Of a DNA stretch of 42,671 nt, positions 23,910 to 32,656 are shown one piece after another (position 1 is the first letter of the stretch; every line of letters begins with the position of its first letter). The position numbers were made by a program, and so were the translations under genes. Source of the stretch: Thiohalocapsa halophila. GTDB taxonomy: Bacteria > Pseudomonadota > Gammaproteobacteria > Chromatiales > Chromatiaceae. The notes under the pieces were generated by a model. That model saw only the letters and a list, made by a program, of their open reading frames with translations. It made no database searches and was not told the origin of the DNA. The stretch is from positions 1-42,671 of the forward strand of contig NZ_NRRV01000047.1 of the NCBI RefSeq assembly GCF_016583825.1. The letters run 5' to 3'.

Positions 23910-24854
23910 TCACCGACTGCTGGCGATGGCCCTGGCCTGGCGGTCTTCCAAGTCCACGCCCGCATCATAACCGCGGATGCGCAGGATCTGGTTACGCACC
24001 GCGGTCTCCAACAGCACCGCCAGATTACGCCCGGGCGCCACCGGCAAGGTGATTTCCGGCACTGCCACGCCGAGGATGGTGCGGGTGGACAGGCTGCCCC
24101 GGAGCCGGTCGATGCTCGCCAGGCCATCGTTATCGAAAGACCGCATATGGACGATCAGGTTCAGTGTCTCGTGCTGGCGCACGGCCCCTTCGCCGAACAT
24201 AGCCCGTACGTTGAGCACGCCGAGTCCGCGCACTTCCAAAAAGTCCCGCAGCAACGCTGGACAGCTGCCCTCCAGTACCTCGGGCGCAATGCGCGCGAGC
24301 TCCGGGGCATCGTCGGCGATGAGCCGATGACCGCGGGCGATCATCTCCAGCGCCAGCTCGCTCTTGCCGACGCCGGCATCGCCGGTGAGCAGCACCCCCA
24401 GCCCGAGCACTTCCAGCAGCACCCCATGCACCGTCGTGCGCTCGGCCAGCGCATGGGTCAGAAAGTACTGCAAACGGTCGACGATCTCCGCATCGCGGGC
24501 CGCAGAGCCGAGCAGCGGCGTGCCCGTGCGCTCCGCGTAGGCGAAGAACACGGGGTCCGGGGTGATGTCCGAGGCGAAGATCACCGCCGCCGGCCGCGCC
24601 GAAAACAGCCGCTCGATGGTCTCATCGTAAGCGGGCTTACTGAGATCCGAAAGATGCAGCATCTCCGCCTCACCGAGCACCTGCAGGCGGTTCGGGTGAA
24701 TGCAGTTGAGCGAGCCCACGAGGCTCTGCGCCGTCTGTCCGCCCTGCTCGCTCAGCAGCGGACAGGACTGCGCCGGCGGCGGTGTCAGCCAGCGCAGCTT
24801 GAGGCGCGGACCGATGTGCTCGACCAAGCCTTGCAGGGAGTGGACGGGATTCAT
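23910..24854 (-). CDS. hprK: HPr kinase/phosphorylase
   Basis: 314 residues from the ATG at 24854, with AGGTGG upstream; a GTG at 24866 is an alternative. The N-terminal domain (to about 130) precedes the catalytic domain with Walker A GDAGVGKS (about 158-165), the region GHRLIADDAPEL, and the HprK signature with RGLGVLNVRAMFG. The C-terminal VAPGRNLAVLLETAVRN segment is typical. It phosphorylates HPr on Ser46 with ATP or pyrophosphate and can reverse the reaction. It lies 38 bp after ptsN. Confidence 0.93.
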   Translation of the reverse strand: MNPVHSLQGLVEHIGPRLKLRWLTPPPAQSCPLLSEQGGQTAQSLVGSLNCIHPNRLQVLGEAEMLHLSDLSKPAYDETIERLFSARPAAVIFASDITPDPVFFAYAERTGTPLLGSAARDAEIVDRLQYFLTHALAERTTVHGVLLEVLGLGVLLTGDAGVGKSELALEMIARGHRLIADDAPELARIAPEVLEGSCPALLRDFLEVRGLGVLNVRAMFGEGAVRQHETLNLIVHMRSFDNDGLASIDRLRGSLSTRTILGVAVPEITLPVAPGRNLAVLLETAVRNQILRIRGYDAGVDLEDRQARAIASSR

Positions 24855-24892
24855 GCCACAGACCACCTGAAAGAGGGCATGTACGGCGGCAG

Positions 24893-25354
24893 TTAGGCGG
24901 TGAGAACCCGCTCGCGAAACACCGCGAGCACGTCGGCATCATCGGTGGCCGCGCGCAAGGCCTCGCGCACGGCGGCGTCGTCGAAGGCGGAGGCCAGGGT
25001 GGCCAAGAGCTGCAGGTGCTGCTCGTCGGTGGCGTCCGGCACCAGCAAGCCGAACGCCAGATCCACCGGCCGGTCGTCGATGGCATCGAAAGCGACGGCG
25101 TCGCGCAGCTGCACGAAGGCGCCGACGGGCGCATGGATGCCGTGCATGCGCGCATGCGGCAGCGCGATACCCTGACCCAGCCCCGTGCTGCCGAGGCGCT
25201 CGCGCTCCAGCAGCCGATCGAACACATGCGTGCTCGACAGCAGCCCGTCGCCGTCCGCCAGCAGCGCCGCCAAGGTCTCGAGCAGGCGTTTCTTGCTCGT
25301 GACCTCGCAACCGCTCAGTACCCTCGACTGTGTAATCAGATCGGCAGGCACCAT
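24893..25354 (-). CDS. ptsN: Nitrogen-PTS regulatory protein PtsN (EIIA-Ntr)
   Basis: 153 residues from the ATG at 25354; the longer open frame crosses the terminator region and is not coding. The PTS EIIA type-2 fold has the phospho-acceptor His67 in GIALPHARMHG. The N-terminus (ITQSRVLSGCEVTSKKRLLE) and late VPDATDEQHLQLLATLA are as expected. PtsN controls potassium uptake and stress responses according to its phosphorylation state. It lies downstream of rpoN and hpf, the standard position, but a strong terminator separates it from hpf, so it may have its own promoter. Confidence 0.92.
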   Translation of the reverse strand: MVPADLITQSRVLSGCEVTSKKRLLETLAALLADGDGLLSSTHVFDRLLERERLGSTGLGQGIALPHARMHGIHAPVGAFVQLRDAVAFDAIDDRPVDLAFGLLVPDATDEQHLQLLATLASAFDDAAVREALRAATDDADVLAVFRERVLTA

Positions 25355-25466
25355 GGCCCCGGAACCCCGCGCGTGCTCGTTGTCTGGTTGTTGGTCTTCA
25401 TCATGACAGCGCTGTGCCCTTGCGGCCAATGGCGCCGCGGCAGCGGCGCCTGCGCCTTGTGGCGGC

Positions 25467-25499
25467 AAAAAACCGGAGCAGGCGGTGCCTGGCTCCGGT
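25467..25499 (-). terminator. Intrinsic terminator between hpf and ptsN
   Basis: On the minus strand ACCGGAG-C-CAGGC and GCCTGCTCCGGT pair into a 12-bp stem with one bulged C and an ACC loop, followed directly by TTTTTT. This is the clearest Rho-independent terminator in the window. It lies 39 bp after the hpf stop, so part of the lpt-rpoN-hpf transcript should end here. Confidence 0.88.
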
Positions 25500-25537
25500 G
25501 CGGCTGAAGCTCGCAGGGCCGCTCGGTGGCGCTGCAA

Positions 25538-25891
25538 TCAGCTCGGCTGCTCTTCGTCTGCCGGCGGCTCCGGCTCCATCGCGGCCTTGGCGTTGTTGTT
25601 GCCCCGATGATTCTGCCGCTTTTCCTTGTACTTGATCACCTGCCGGTCGAGCTTGTCGATCAACCCGTCGATGGCTGCGTACATGTCCTCGTGCACGGCA
25701 TCGGCGAAGACGTTGCCACCGTTGACATGGATGGTCGCCTCCGCCTTCTGCCGCAGCTTCTCGACACTGAGGATGACATGGACATTGATCACGTCGTCGA
25801 AGTGCCGCGCGAGACGGTCGAACTTGGTGTCGACATAATCCTTCAGCGGCTCGGTGATATCGACGTGATGGCCAGTCAGGTTGATTTGCAT
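25538..25891 (-). CDS. hpf: Ribosome hibernation-promoting factor, short form
   Basis: 117 residues. It starts MQINLTGHHVDITEPLKDYV and continues with VIINVHVILSVEK-type strands and EDMYAAIDGLIDKLDRQV, the HPF/YfiA fold that binds the 30S decoding region and promotes 100S dimers in stationary phase. The core is about 95 residues; the tail beyond KEKRQNHRG is Asn, Pro and Glu-rich. It is 163 bp after rpoN and followed by a terminator. Confidence 0.93.
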   Translation of the reverse strand: MQINLTGHHVDITEPLKDYVDTKFDRLARHFDDVINVHVILSVEKLRQKAEATIHVNGGNVFADAVHEDMYAAIDGLIDKLDRQVIKYKEKRQNHRGNNNAKAAMEPEPPADEEQPS

Positions 25892-26054
25892 AGCGTCACT
25901 CCAGTGTTACGGGCGCCACACTCGGGAGGGTGAAAACCGGATCTCCCGATCCGGCAGAGGTGGGCGCAGAGCAGTCCCGCGCCGCGCGCTGCGATGCAGC
26001 CGCGGCCTTGGACGATGCTCGAAGGGCGCTCACCGATCCCCGTACCCGAGGCTC

Positions 26055-27551
26055 TCATGCCAGGCGCTTGCGCTCGTTGGACGGTGGAATACCCATCGCC
26101 TCACGGTACTTGGCGACCGTGCGCCGTGCGACATTGATGCCCTGCTCCGTGAGGATACCGGCGATCTTGTTGTCGCTGAGCGGCTTGCTCGGTGTCTCGG
26201 CGGCGACGAGCTTGCGGATGAAGGCGCGGATGGCCGTCGACGAGCACTCACCGCCGGAGGCGGTGTTCACGTGGCTCGAGAAGAAATATTTGAACTCGAA
26301 GGTCCCGCGTGGTGTGTGCATATATTTTTGCGTCGTCACCCGCGATACCGTGGACTCGTGCAGCTCCAGGGAATCCGCCACATCCCGCAGCACCAGCGGC
26401 TTCATGGCCTCTTCCCCATACTCGAAGAAATTTTGCTGCAATTCCACGATCTTCGTCGCAACCCGCAGTACCGTATCGTTACGGCTCGCCAAGCTTTTGA
26501 TGAACCAGCGGGCCTCCTGGAGGTGCGTCTTCAGGCAGGTATTGTCCGGGCCATCATCGGCCCGGCGGATCAGCTTCAGGTAGCCCGGGTTCACCCTAAG
26601 TCTAGGCGTTGTTTCCGGGTTCAGCTCGACCGTCCAGCTGCCCTGGCGTTTTTGCACCACCACGTCCGGGATCACGTACTCCGGGCGCACATCGGCCACC
26701 AGCGAGCCGGGGCGGGGATGCAGGGAGCGAATCAGCGCCAGCGCCTCGCGCAGCGCGTCCGACGCGAGCTTGGTGTGCCGACGCAGATCTTCGAGGTCGT
26801 TGCGCGATAACGCATTGAAATGACTCTCGCAGATGGCGATGGCCTCGTCGCGGTAAGGCTGCTCCGGCGGCAAGTAGCGCAGCTGCAACAGCAGACACTC
26901 GCGCAGGGAGCGCGCGCCGATGCCGGGCGGATCCAAGGCCTGGATGCGGTGCAGCACGGCTTCCACCTCGTCCGCTTCCACGGCCTCGTCGCCGATGGCG
27001 TCCGGATCGGCGACGGCGTCGACGAGGTCGTCGATCTCCGCGCGCAGGTAGCCGTTGGCATCGATGGCGTCCAGCAGCGCGTCGGCGATGACACGGTCGC
27101 GGGGCGCGAGTCGCGAGAGGTTCAGCTGCCACTCCAGGTGGTCGTGCAAGGTCTGCGGGCGCGAGTGCTGGGCGAAGGGGTCGAGCTCGGCGCCGCCGTC
27201 GGCGCCGGCCCCGCTGCTAGTCGCACCCGTACCTGCGCTGCTGGCGATATAGCTGTCGTAGGTGTCGCTCCAGGAGCTGTCAACGGGCAAGTCGTCGGGC
27301 ATCGAGGACTGCTCGGGGCGCACTTCGCTGTCCACCTGCGCATCCTGGCCACGGCGGCTGGTCTCTAGCTCGGCGTTGTCGACCTCGGCGTCCGCCTCAT
27401 CGGCGGATTCCAGCATCAGGTTGGACTCCAACGCCTCCTGGATCTCCCGCTGAAGATCGAGCGTGGACAGTTGGAGGAGCTTGATCGCCTGCTGCAGCTG
27501 CGGCGTCATCGTCAGCTGCTGGCCGAGGCGGAGTTGGATCGTCTGTTTCAT
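26055..27551 (-). CDS. rpoN: RNA polymerase sigma-54 factor
   Basis: 498 residues. The Gln/Leu-rich activator-interacting region I (QLTMTPQLQQAIKLLQLSTL, about 12-31) precedes an acidic region II with a Ser/Gly/Ala-rich spacer, the core-binding region (IGARSLRECLLLQLRYL) and the C-terminal RpoN box (ARRTVAKYREAMGIPP). Sigma-54 transcribes nitrogen, motility and other genes with enhancer-binding activators. A small perfect palindrome (CGCACC-C-GGTGCG, 27552-27564) lies directly upstream of the start codon and may hinder translation. The upstream lptB gene is 191 bp away. Confidence 0.95.
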   Translation of the reverse strand: MKQTIQLRLGQQLTMTPQLQQAIKLLQLSTLDLQREIQEALESNLMLESADEADAEVDNAELETSRRGQDAQVDSEVRPEQSSMPDDLPVDSSWSDTYDSYIASSAGTGATSSGAGADGGAELDPFAQHSRPQTLHDHLEWQLNLSRLAPRDRVIADALLDAIDANGYLRAEIDDLVDAVADPDAIGDEAVEADEVEAVLHRIQALDPPGIGARSLRECLLLQLRYLPPEQPYRDEAIAICESHFNALSRNDLEDLRRHTKLASDALREALALIRSLHPRPGSLVADVRPEYVIPDVVVQKRQGSWTVELNPETTPRLRVNPGYLKLIRRADDGPDNTCLKTHLQEARWFIKSLASRNDTVLRVATKIVELQQNFFEYGEEAMKPLVLRDVADSLELHESTVSRVTTQKYMHTPRGTFEFKYFFSSHVNTASGGECSSTAIRAFIRKLVAAETPSKPLSDNKIAGILTEQGINVARRTVAKYREAMGIPPSNERKRLA

Positions 27552-27742
27552 CGCACCCGGTGCGGGGGGTGGTATGGGAATTGAATGCTCTTTGGGATTC
27601 TAGCCGAATCGCGGTCTTCGATCTTGGCGCACGGCTGCCACAGCGTCCAGCGCCAACGCGGGCGTCCCATGACACCTATCAGCCCGTGCCCGCAAACGGC
27701 AACCATCCGTCGGGTCATGCCGCGAACTTGCCGCGAAACGGC

Positions 27743-28468
27743 TCAAAGCCGGAAATCCTCGCCGAGGTAGACCGCGCGGACACGCTTGTTCTGCAACAGC
27801 TCGTCCGGGGTGCCGTCGGCGATGACCGTACCTTCGCTGATGATGTACGCACGATCGCAGATATCCAGGGTCTCGCGGACATTGTGGTCGGTGATGAGCA
27901 CACCGATGTTGCGCCGGCGCAGGTGGGTAATGATGGCCTTGATGTCGCCGACGGCGATGGGATCGACGCCCGCGAAGGGCTCGTCCAAGAGCATGACCTT
28001 GGGCTCTACGGCCAGGGCACGGGCGATCTCCAACCGCCGGCGCTCGCCGCCCGACAGACTCATGGCCAGCGAGCCGGCCACATGAGCGATGCCGAGCTCG
28101 TCGAGCAACTGCTCACAGCGCGCGCGCCGGGCGTCACGGCCGAGGTCGCCCCGACTCTCCAGCACGGCGAGCAGGTTATCCCGGGCCGTGAGCTTGCGGA
28201 ACACCGAGGGCTCCTGCGCCAGATAGCTCAGGCCGCGGCGGGCGCGGGCATGCATGGGCCGCAGGGTGATGTCTTCACCGTCGAGCAGGATGCGCCCGGC
28301 GTCCGCCGGCACCAGGCCGACAATCATGTAGAAGCTCGTCGTCTTACCGGCGCCATTCGGACCGAGCAGCCCCACGACGCCGCCGGCATCCACACCCAGA
28401 CTCACGTCATTGACCACCTGGCGGCGCCGATAGCGCTTCGCCAAACCTTCCGCGCGCAGGGTGGTCAT
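27743..28468 (-). CDS. lptB: LPS export ABC transporter ATPase LptB
   Basis: 241 residues. Walker A GPNGAGKTT (about 36-44), signature SLSGGERRRLEIARAL, Walker B VMLLDEPFAGVDP and the H-loop ITDHNVRE. LptB drives extraction of lipopolysaccharide from the inner membrane with LptFG (not in the window). It overlaps lptA by four bases. Confidence 0.95.
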   Translation of the reverse strand: MTTLRAEGLAKRYRRRQVVNDVSLGVDAGGVVGLLGPNGAGKTTSFYMIVGLVPADAGRILLDGEDITLRPMHARARRGLSYLAQEPSVFRKLTARDNLLAVLESRGDLGRDARRARCEQLLDELGIAHVAGSLAMSLSGGERRRLEIARALAVEPKVMLLDEPFAGVDPIAVGDIKAIITHLRRRNIGVLITDHNVRETLDICDRAYIISEGTVIADGTPDELLQNKRVRAVYLGEDFRL

Positions 28469-29034
28469 TGATCGCCGCTGTCGTCTCCGGACTGGCCCTC
28501 CCCCTGGGGCTCGATGCGGATCTTCACACGCTCGCGCCCGCGGGCGCTGCTGCCTGCCGTGAGCCGGTCGGTGAGACGATTGTAGACGATGCGATCGCTC
28601 CGGAACCGGTCCTCGCCTTGGATCAGCTCGGCCTCGTCGATGAGGGTGATCTCTTCACTGACGGCCTCGTACTCCATGCGCAGCGCCCGCGCCCGCACCT
28701 CTTGCGGGTCGTCTTCGAGCAGCTGACGATAGCGCACGGGGTTGCCGATGGCGATGATCTTGCGCGGCTGGCGGTTCGGCTGGTGATGCACCAGCACCTC
28801 GTCCGCCCAAATGCGCATGCTGCCCTGCTGCACCTCGACATTGCCGATATAGAGGCTGATGGACTGCTTCTCGTCGAGCTCCGCGGCATCCGCTTCGACG
28901 AACATGGGCTGCTCGCTGTCGGAGTCGAGCGCGAGCAGCGGCCGTGCCGCCAGCAGCAGCGCCGCGGCGGCCAACAGCCGGGCAGCTCGGCCCAAGCGCC
29001 CGGCTGGGGCCGGCTGGTGCATGCACTCGGTCAT
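28465..29034 (-). CDS. lptA: LPS transport periplasmic protein LptA
   Basis: 189 residues. The N-terminus is basic then hydrophobic (AARLLAAAALLLAARPLLA), a signal peptide. The mature region has the OstA/LptA beta-jellyroll, seen in EADAAELDEKQSISLYIGNV and GSMRIWADEVLVHH. A disordered Gly/Asp/Ser tail ends the protein. LptA bridges the periplasm for LPS. It overlaps both lptC (start) and lptB (end) by four bases. Confidence 0.9.
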   Translation of the reverse strand: MTECMHQPAPAGRLGRAARLLAAAALLLAARPLLALDSDSEQPMFVEADAAELDEKQSISLYIGNVEVQQGSMRIWADEVLVHHQPNRQPRKIIAIGNPVRYRQLLEDDPQEVRARALRMEYEAVSEEITLIDEAELIQGEDRFRSDRIVYNRLTDRLTAGSSARGRERVKIRIEPQGEGQSGDDSGDQ

Positions 29035-29645
29035 GGGCCGGGCACCGACGGTGCGTCGGGCGCTGCCGCGGGCTCGGCGAAGGCCAGGCGCTGGCGTACC
29101 CGCCCGAAGAAGCGGCTGCGCATGGGCGCATCGAACCAGAGCTGCATGCCATCCACCGCCGTGAGCCAGTCGTCCCCACGCTCGAGCTCGACGAAGCGAT
29201 CGGTCTCTGCATAGCCGGCGTCATCCAGGACCAGCAGCTGACTGGTCATGATGCGCATGGGCGGCTGGTCCGCGGCCGCGGCGCGCTCCCCGAGGACGCG
29301 CCCTTCCAGCAGCACTTCGTCACCATCGGCGGAGACCCAGGCCTGCTCCGAGCGGACCACCCAGTCCGGCTGGCCCGGCTCCAGCAGCCGCAGCACCGGC
29401 GCATCCAGCTCGCTGCCGCCGCCCTCCGGATAATGCCGCAGCTGCGGCGCGCGCAGCCGTCGCAGCGGCTCACCGCCATCGGACATCGTGACCGCGGCCA
29501 CCTGCTCCACCACATAATCCGGACGCCCGTGCTGCGGCACCGCCGGGGCGACCTCCGGCTGCCGGCCGCCGCGATACCACCAGGCGGCGAGTCCGGCCGC
29601 GGCGAGCACGACGGCGATCATCGCCTCACGCGTCGACAGGGTCAT
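29031..29645 (-). CDS. lptC: LPS export protein LptC
   Basis: 204 residues from the ATG at 29645, which overlaps the kdsC stop by four bases. One N-terminal membrane anchor (AMIAVVLAAAGLAAWWYRGG) is followed by the LptC beta-jellyroll, with YPEGGGSELDAPVLRLLEPG. It passes LPS from LptBFG to LptA. Sequence conservation in this family is low, so the call relies strongly on position between kdsC and lptA. Confidence 0.88.
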   Translation of the reverse strand: MTLSTREAMIAVVLAAAGLAAWWYRGGRQPEVAPAVPQHGRPDYVVEQVAAVTMSDGGEPLRRLRAPQLRHYPEGGGSELDAPVLRLLEPGQPDWVVRSEQAWVSADGDEVLLEGRVLGERAAAADQPPMRIMTSQLLVLDDAGYAETDRFVELERGDDWLTAVDGMQLWFDAPMRSRFFGRVRQRLAFAEPAAAPDAPSVPGP

Positions 29646-30184
29646 TGCGCCGCGTCCGTCGTACCGAGATAGGCAGCGACCAAGGCATCCAGCTTGCCTT
29701 GGGCGCGCAGGATGAGCTCGCACAGATCCCGGGCCGCGCCGCGCCCGCCCGGGCTCGGCGCACACCAATCGGCGTGCTCGCGCACCACTGGATGCGCGTC
29801 CGCCACGGCCGCGGCCAAACCGACCCGGCGCATCACCGGCAGATCCATCAGGTCGTCGCCCATGTAGGCACAGGCCTCGTGCGCAACGCCGAGCTGCTGC
29901 GCCAGCGCCAGAAAGGTCGGCAGCTTGTCGCGGCAGCCTTGGTGTACATGCTCGATGCCGAGGCTCTGCATGCGAATCCGCACCACCTCGGAGCGCCGTC
30001 CGGTGATCACGGCGAGGGTCACGCCACTGTCGCGGAGCATGGCCATGCCGTGGCCGTCACGGGAATTGAAGGCCTTGTACTCCTGACCGTCGTCGCCGAG
30101 ATAAAGGCTGCCGTCGGTGAGCACGCCGTCGACGTCGAATACGACGAGCCGAAGGCGGCTTGCGCGTTCCAGGGGATCCTGCAT
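29642..30184 (-). CDS. kdsC: 3-deoxy-D-manno-octulosonate 8-phosphate phosphatase KdsC
   Basis: 180 residues from the ATG at 30184. HAD-superfamily motif I is VVFDVDGVLTDGSLYLG (nucleophile and acid Asp), motif II is ITGRRS, and the C-terminal motif is YMGDDLMDLPVMRRVG. It dephosphorylates KDO-8-phosphate in the LPS inner-core pathway. The usual neighbour kdsD (arabinose-5-phosphate isomerase) is not upstream; a divergent, unrecognised gene is there instead. Confidence 0.93.
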   Translation of the reverse strand: MQDPLERASRLRLVVFDVDGVLTDGSLYLGDDGQEYKAFNSRDGHGMAMLRDSGVTLAVITGRRSEVVRIRMQSLGIEHVHQGCRDKLPTFLALAQQLGVAHEACAYMGDDLMDLPVMRRVGLAAAVADAHPVVREHADWCAPSPGGRGAARDLCELILRAQGKLDALVAAYLGTTDAAQ

Positions 30185-30291
30185 GTTCGGTGGCACCCGC
30201 AGTAGGCAGATTCGCGTAATGTCTGGCCGAAAGCGTACCATAGCGTCCCGTCACGGCTGTCCGTCGACAGCCCGGAGCCACCCGCGACACC

Positions 30292-30882
30292 GTGCCAGCC
30301 GCAGAGCCAGACTCAGCCCCAAGCCCAGAAGGCGCAGGCGCCGCCGCCCCCGCCGTAACCATTGCCGCCGCGGGCTGGTGGGCCCTCACCGACGCCGACG
30401 CCTATTACCCGGACGATCTCCCGGAGGACTGGCGCCTCGGCTATTTCGCCAACGACCATCCCGCGGTCTATGTGCCGGCCGTTGCCTGGCAGAGCCAGTC
30501 AATCGAGAGCCTCCGGGCCTGGCGCGATGATGTCCATCAGGGCTTTCGCTTTTTCCTGGAGCACCCGGGCGCCGATCATCCGGCTGCGCCGACGACGCGC
30601 CAGGCGGCCGCCGCCCTCGGCGAGCGGCTCGGCGCCTGGGTGCGCTGGACAACCGATGCACCCGGCACTCTGCTGTGTCCGACGCCTGGCGCATCTGCGC
30701 CCTGCGGCCGGGCCGTGACCTGCCCCCGGGCACTGGCTGCCGATCTGCGCGCCGGCGCCCGCTGGCTGCGTGAGCAAGCGGATGCGGCGCCGGCGACGCT
30801 GGTCGTCCTGTCCGGGTGTAGCAGTGTGCAGCTGGCGCATTGGCACCAGATGCAGCAGCTCCTGGGGCTCGCCGAGGTCTAG
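30292..30882 (+). CDS. Unidentified conserved-looking protein, divergent from kdsC
   Basis: 196 residues from a GTG start; no strong ribosome binding site. I do not recognise the family. After a Pro/Ala-rich N-terminus, the text TDADAYYPDDLPEDWRLGYF and ANDHPAVYVPAVAWQS suggests an acidic aromatic-rich domain, a little like the start of DUF72 proteins (YxPxxLPxxWxLxYYA), followed by helical segments and CGRAVTCPRA. The coding character is good: low-arginine composition compared with the spurious frames around it. It is divergent from kdsC (108 bp) and 104 bp before mlaF, so it might share the mla transcript. No function is proposed. Confidence 0.7.
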   Translation: MPAAEPDSAPSPEGAGAAAPAVTIAAAGWWALTDADAYYPDDLPEDWRLGYFANDHPAVYVPAVAWQSQSIESLRAWRDDVHQGFRFFLEHPGADHPAAPTTRQAAAALGERLGAWVRWTTDAPGTLLCPTPGASAPCGRAVTCPRALAADLRAGARWLREQADAAPATLVVLSGCSSVQLAHWHQMQQLLGLAEV

Positions 30883-30986
30883 CAGCGGCGCCGACGGCCG
30901 CCGCAGCGTGCGCATATGCTTGACGCGCGCGGGCGCACTCCAGAGAATGCCGGGCTGTTCTCGCCACTTGTCCAGGGAGTCTCTGC

Positions 30987-31877
30987 ATGGGGAATGGCGT
31001 CCCCGACAGCCCCACCACAGTCACCGCAAGCTCCGACGCGCAGGCACCTGCCCCGACCGGCGGCACCGAGCCCTTGGTGCGCATCCGCGGCCTGCGCTTC
31101 ACCCGCGGCGATACCCTGGTGCTCGACGGCGTCGACATGGACATTCCACGCGGCGCCGTCACCGCCATCATGGGCCCGTCCGGCACGGGCAAGACGACGC
31201 TGCTGAAGCTCATCAGCGGCCAACTGCGCCCGCAGGCGGGCAGTATCGAGGTGGACGGCCTGGATGTGCACCGCCTGGGCCGGCAAGAGCTGTATCGGCT
31301 GCGCACGCGCATGGGCATGCTCTTTCAGAGCGGGGCGCTGCTCGGCGACCTGACGGTGTTCGAGAACGTGGCCTTCCCGCTGCGCGAGCACGCGCGGCTG
31401 CCGAAGTCTCTGCTGCGACGGCTGGTGCTGATGAAGCTCGAGGCCGTCGGCCTGCGCGGCGCCGCGCACTTGATGCCGGCGCAGCTCTCCGGCGGCATGG
31501 CCAGGCGGGCGGCACTGGCCCGTGCCATCGCTCTGGACCCGATGATGGTCATGTACGACGAGCCCTTCACCGGCCAGGATCCGATCTCCATGGGCGTCCT
31601 GGTGAGCCTGGTGCATCAGCTGAACGACGCCGGCGGACTGAGCAGCATCATCGTCTCCCACGACGTACCAGAGACCCTGAGCATTGCCGATCATGTGCAC
31701 GTCATCGCCAATGGCCGAGTCCTGTGCAGCGGGACGCCCGAGCACGTATCAGCACAGTCCGACCCCAGGGTACGGCAGTTCCTCGACGGCGCCCCGGATG
31801 GGCCGGTGCATTTTCATTACCCGTCGGCGCCCCTTGCCGAGGAGCTGCTCGCCGCCGGGAGCCGCCGCGGGTGGTGA
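30987..31877 (+). CDS. mlaF: Phospholipid transport ABC ATPase MlaF
   Basis: 296 residues. The ATG follows GGGAG. Walker A is GPSGTGKTT, signature QLSGGMARRAALARAI, Walker B MVMYDEPFTGQDP and H-loop VSHDVPE, characteristic of the MlaF/Mkl branch. It powers the Mla complex that keeps the outer-membrane lipid asymmetry. About 25 N-terminal residues before the domain are disordered. It overlaps mlaE by four bases. Confidence 0.94.
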   Translation: MGNGVPDSPTTVTASSDAQAPAPTGGTEPLVRIRGLRFTRGDTLVLDGVDMDIPRGAVTAIMGPSGTGKTTLLKLISGQLRPQAGSIEVDGLDVHRLGRQELYRLRTRMGMLFQSGALLGDLTVFENVAFPLREHARLPKSLLRRLVLMKLEAVGLRGAAHLMPAQLSGGMARRAALARAIALDPMMVMYDEPFTGQDPISMGVLVSLVHQLNDAGGLSSIIVSHDVPETLSIADHVHVIANGRVLCSGTPEHVSAQSDPRVRQFLDGAPDGPVHFHYPSAPLAEELLAAGSRRGW

Positions 31878-32653
31878 TCGACGCACTGGTGCGGCTGGGG
31901 CGCTCCGGGCTGACGGCGCTCGCCGGCATCGGCCGGGCGCATGTCCTGCTGGCGGGCATCGTCGGCGGTCTGCCCGAGCTGTTGCCGCGCCCGCGGCTGC
32001 TGTTGGCGCAAATCTACAACATCGGCGTGCTGTCGGTGCTGATCATCGCCGTCTCCGGGCTCTTCGTCGGCATGGTGCTGGGCCTGCAGGGCTACTACGT
32101 CCTGAACCAATTCGGCGCGGACGAGAGCCTCGGCATCATGGTGGCGGCATCCCTGGTCCGCGAGCTCGGGCCCGTGGTCACGGCCCTGCTGGTGGCCGGC
32201 CGCGCCGGCTCGGCGCTGACCGCCGAGATCGGGCTGATGAAGGCCACCGAGCAGCTCTCGGCGCTGGAGATGATGGCCGTGGATCCGGTGCGCCGCGTGC
32301 TGACGCCCCGCTTTTTCGGCGGCTTCCTTGCGATGCCGCTCCTGGCGGCCATGTTCAGCGCCCTCGGGGTGCTCGGCGGCTGGTTCGTCGGGGTGGGGCT
32401 GCTCGGCGTCGACGACGGCGCCTTCTGGAGCCAGATGCAGGCCAAGCTCGATTTCCGCGAAGACGTGATCAACGGCGTGATCAAGAGCCTGGTGTTCGGG
32501 GTGGTGGTTACCTGGATCGCGCTCTTCGAGGGGTATGACGCCACGCCCACCTCCGCCGGCGTCAGCCGGGCGACGACACGCTCGGTGGTGCATGCGGCGC
32601 TGGCGGTGCTGGGGCTGGATTTCATCCTGACGGCTTTGATGTTCGGAGATTGA
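31874..32653 (+). CDS. mlaE: Phospholipid transport permease MlaE
   Basis: 259 residues from a GTG overlapping the mlaF stop (GTGA). The MlaE/YrbE fold is shown by IIAVSGLFVGMVLGLQGYYV, LVRELGPVVTALLVAGRAGS and AEIGLMKATEQLSALEMMAV. The open frame continues far upstream over mlaF only because of high GC; that part is not coding. The permease works with MlaF, MlaD and MlaB in the inner membrane. Confidence 0.93.
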   Translation: MIDALVRLGRSGLTALAGIGRAHVLLAGIVGGLPELLPRPRLLLAQIYNIGVLSVLIIAVSGLFVGMVLGLQGYYVLNQFGADESLGIMVAASLVRELGPVVTALLVAGRAGSALTAEIGLMKATEQLSALEMMAVDPVRRVLTPRFFGGFLAMPLLAAMFSALGVLGGWFVGVGLLGVDDGAFWSQMQAKLDFREDVINGVIKSLVFGVVVTWIALFEGYDATPTSAGVSRATTRSVVHAALAVLGLDFILTALMFGD

Positions 32654-32656
32654 CGC

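Noticed and set aside
30770..31873. 5' extension of the mlaE open frame over mlaF
   Set aside because: The text is Arg/His-rich and out of frame with MlaF motifs; mlaE starts at the GTG overlapping the mlaF stop.
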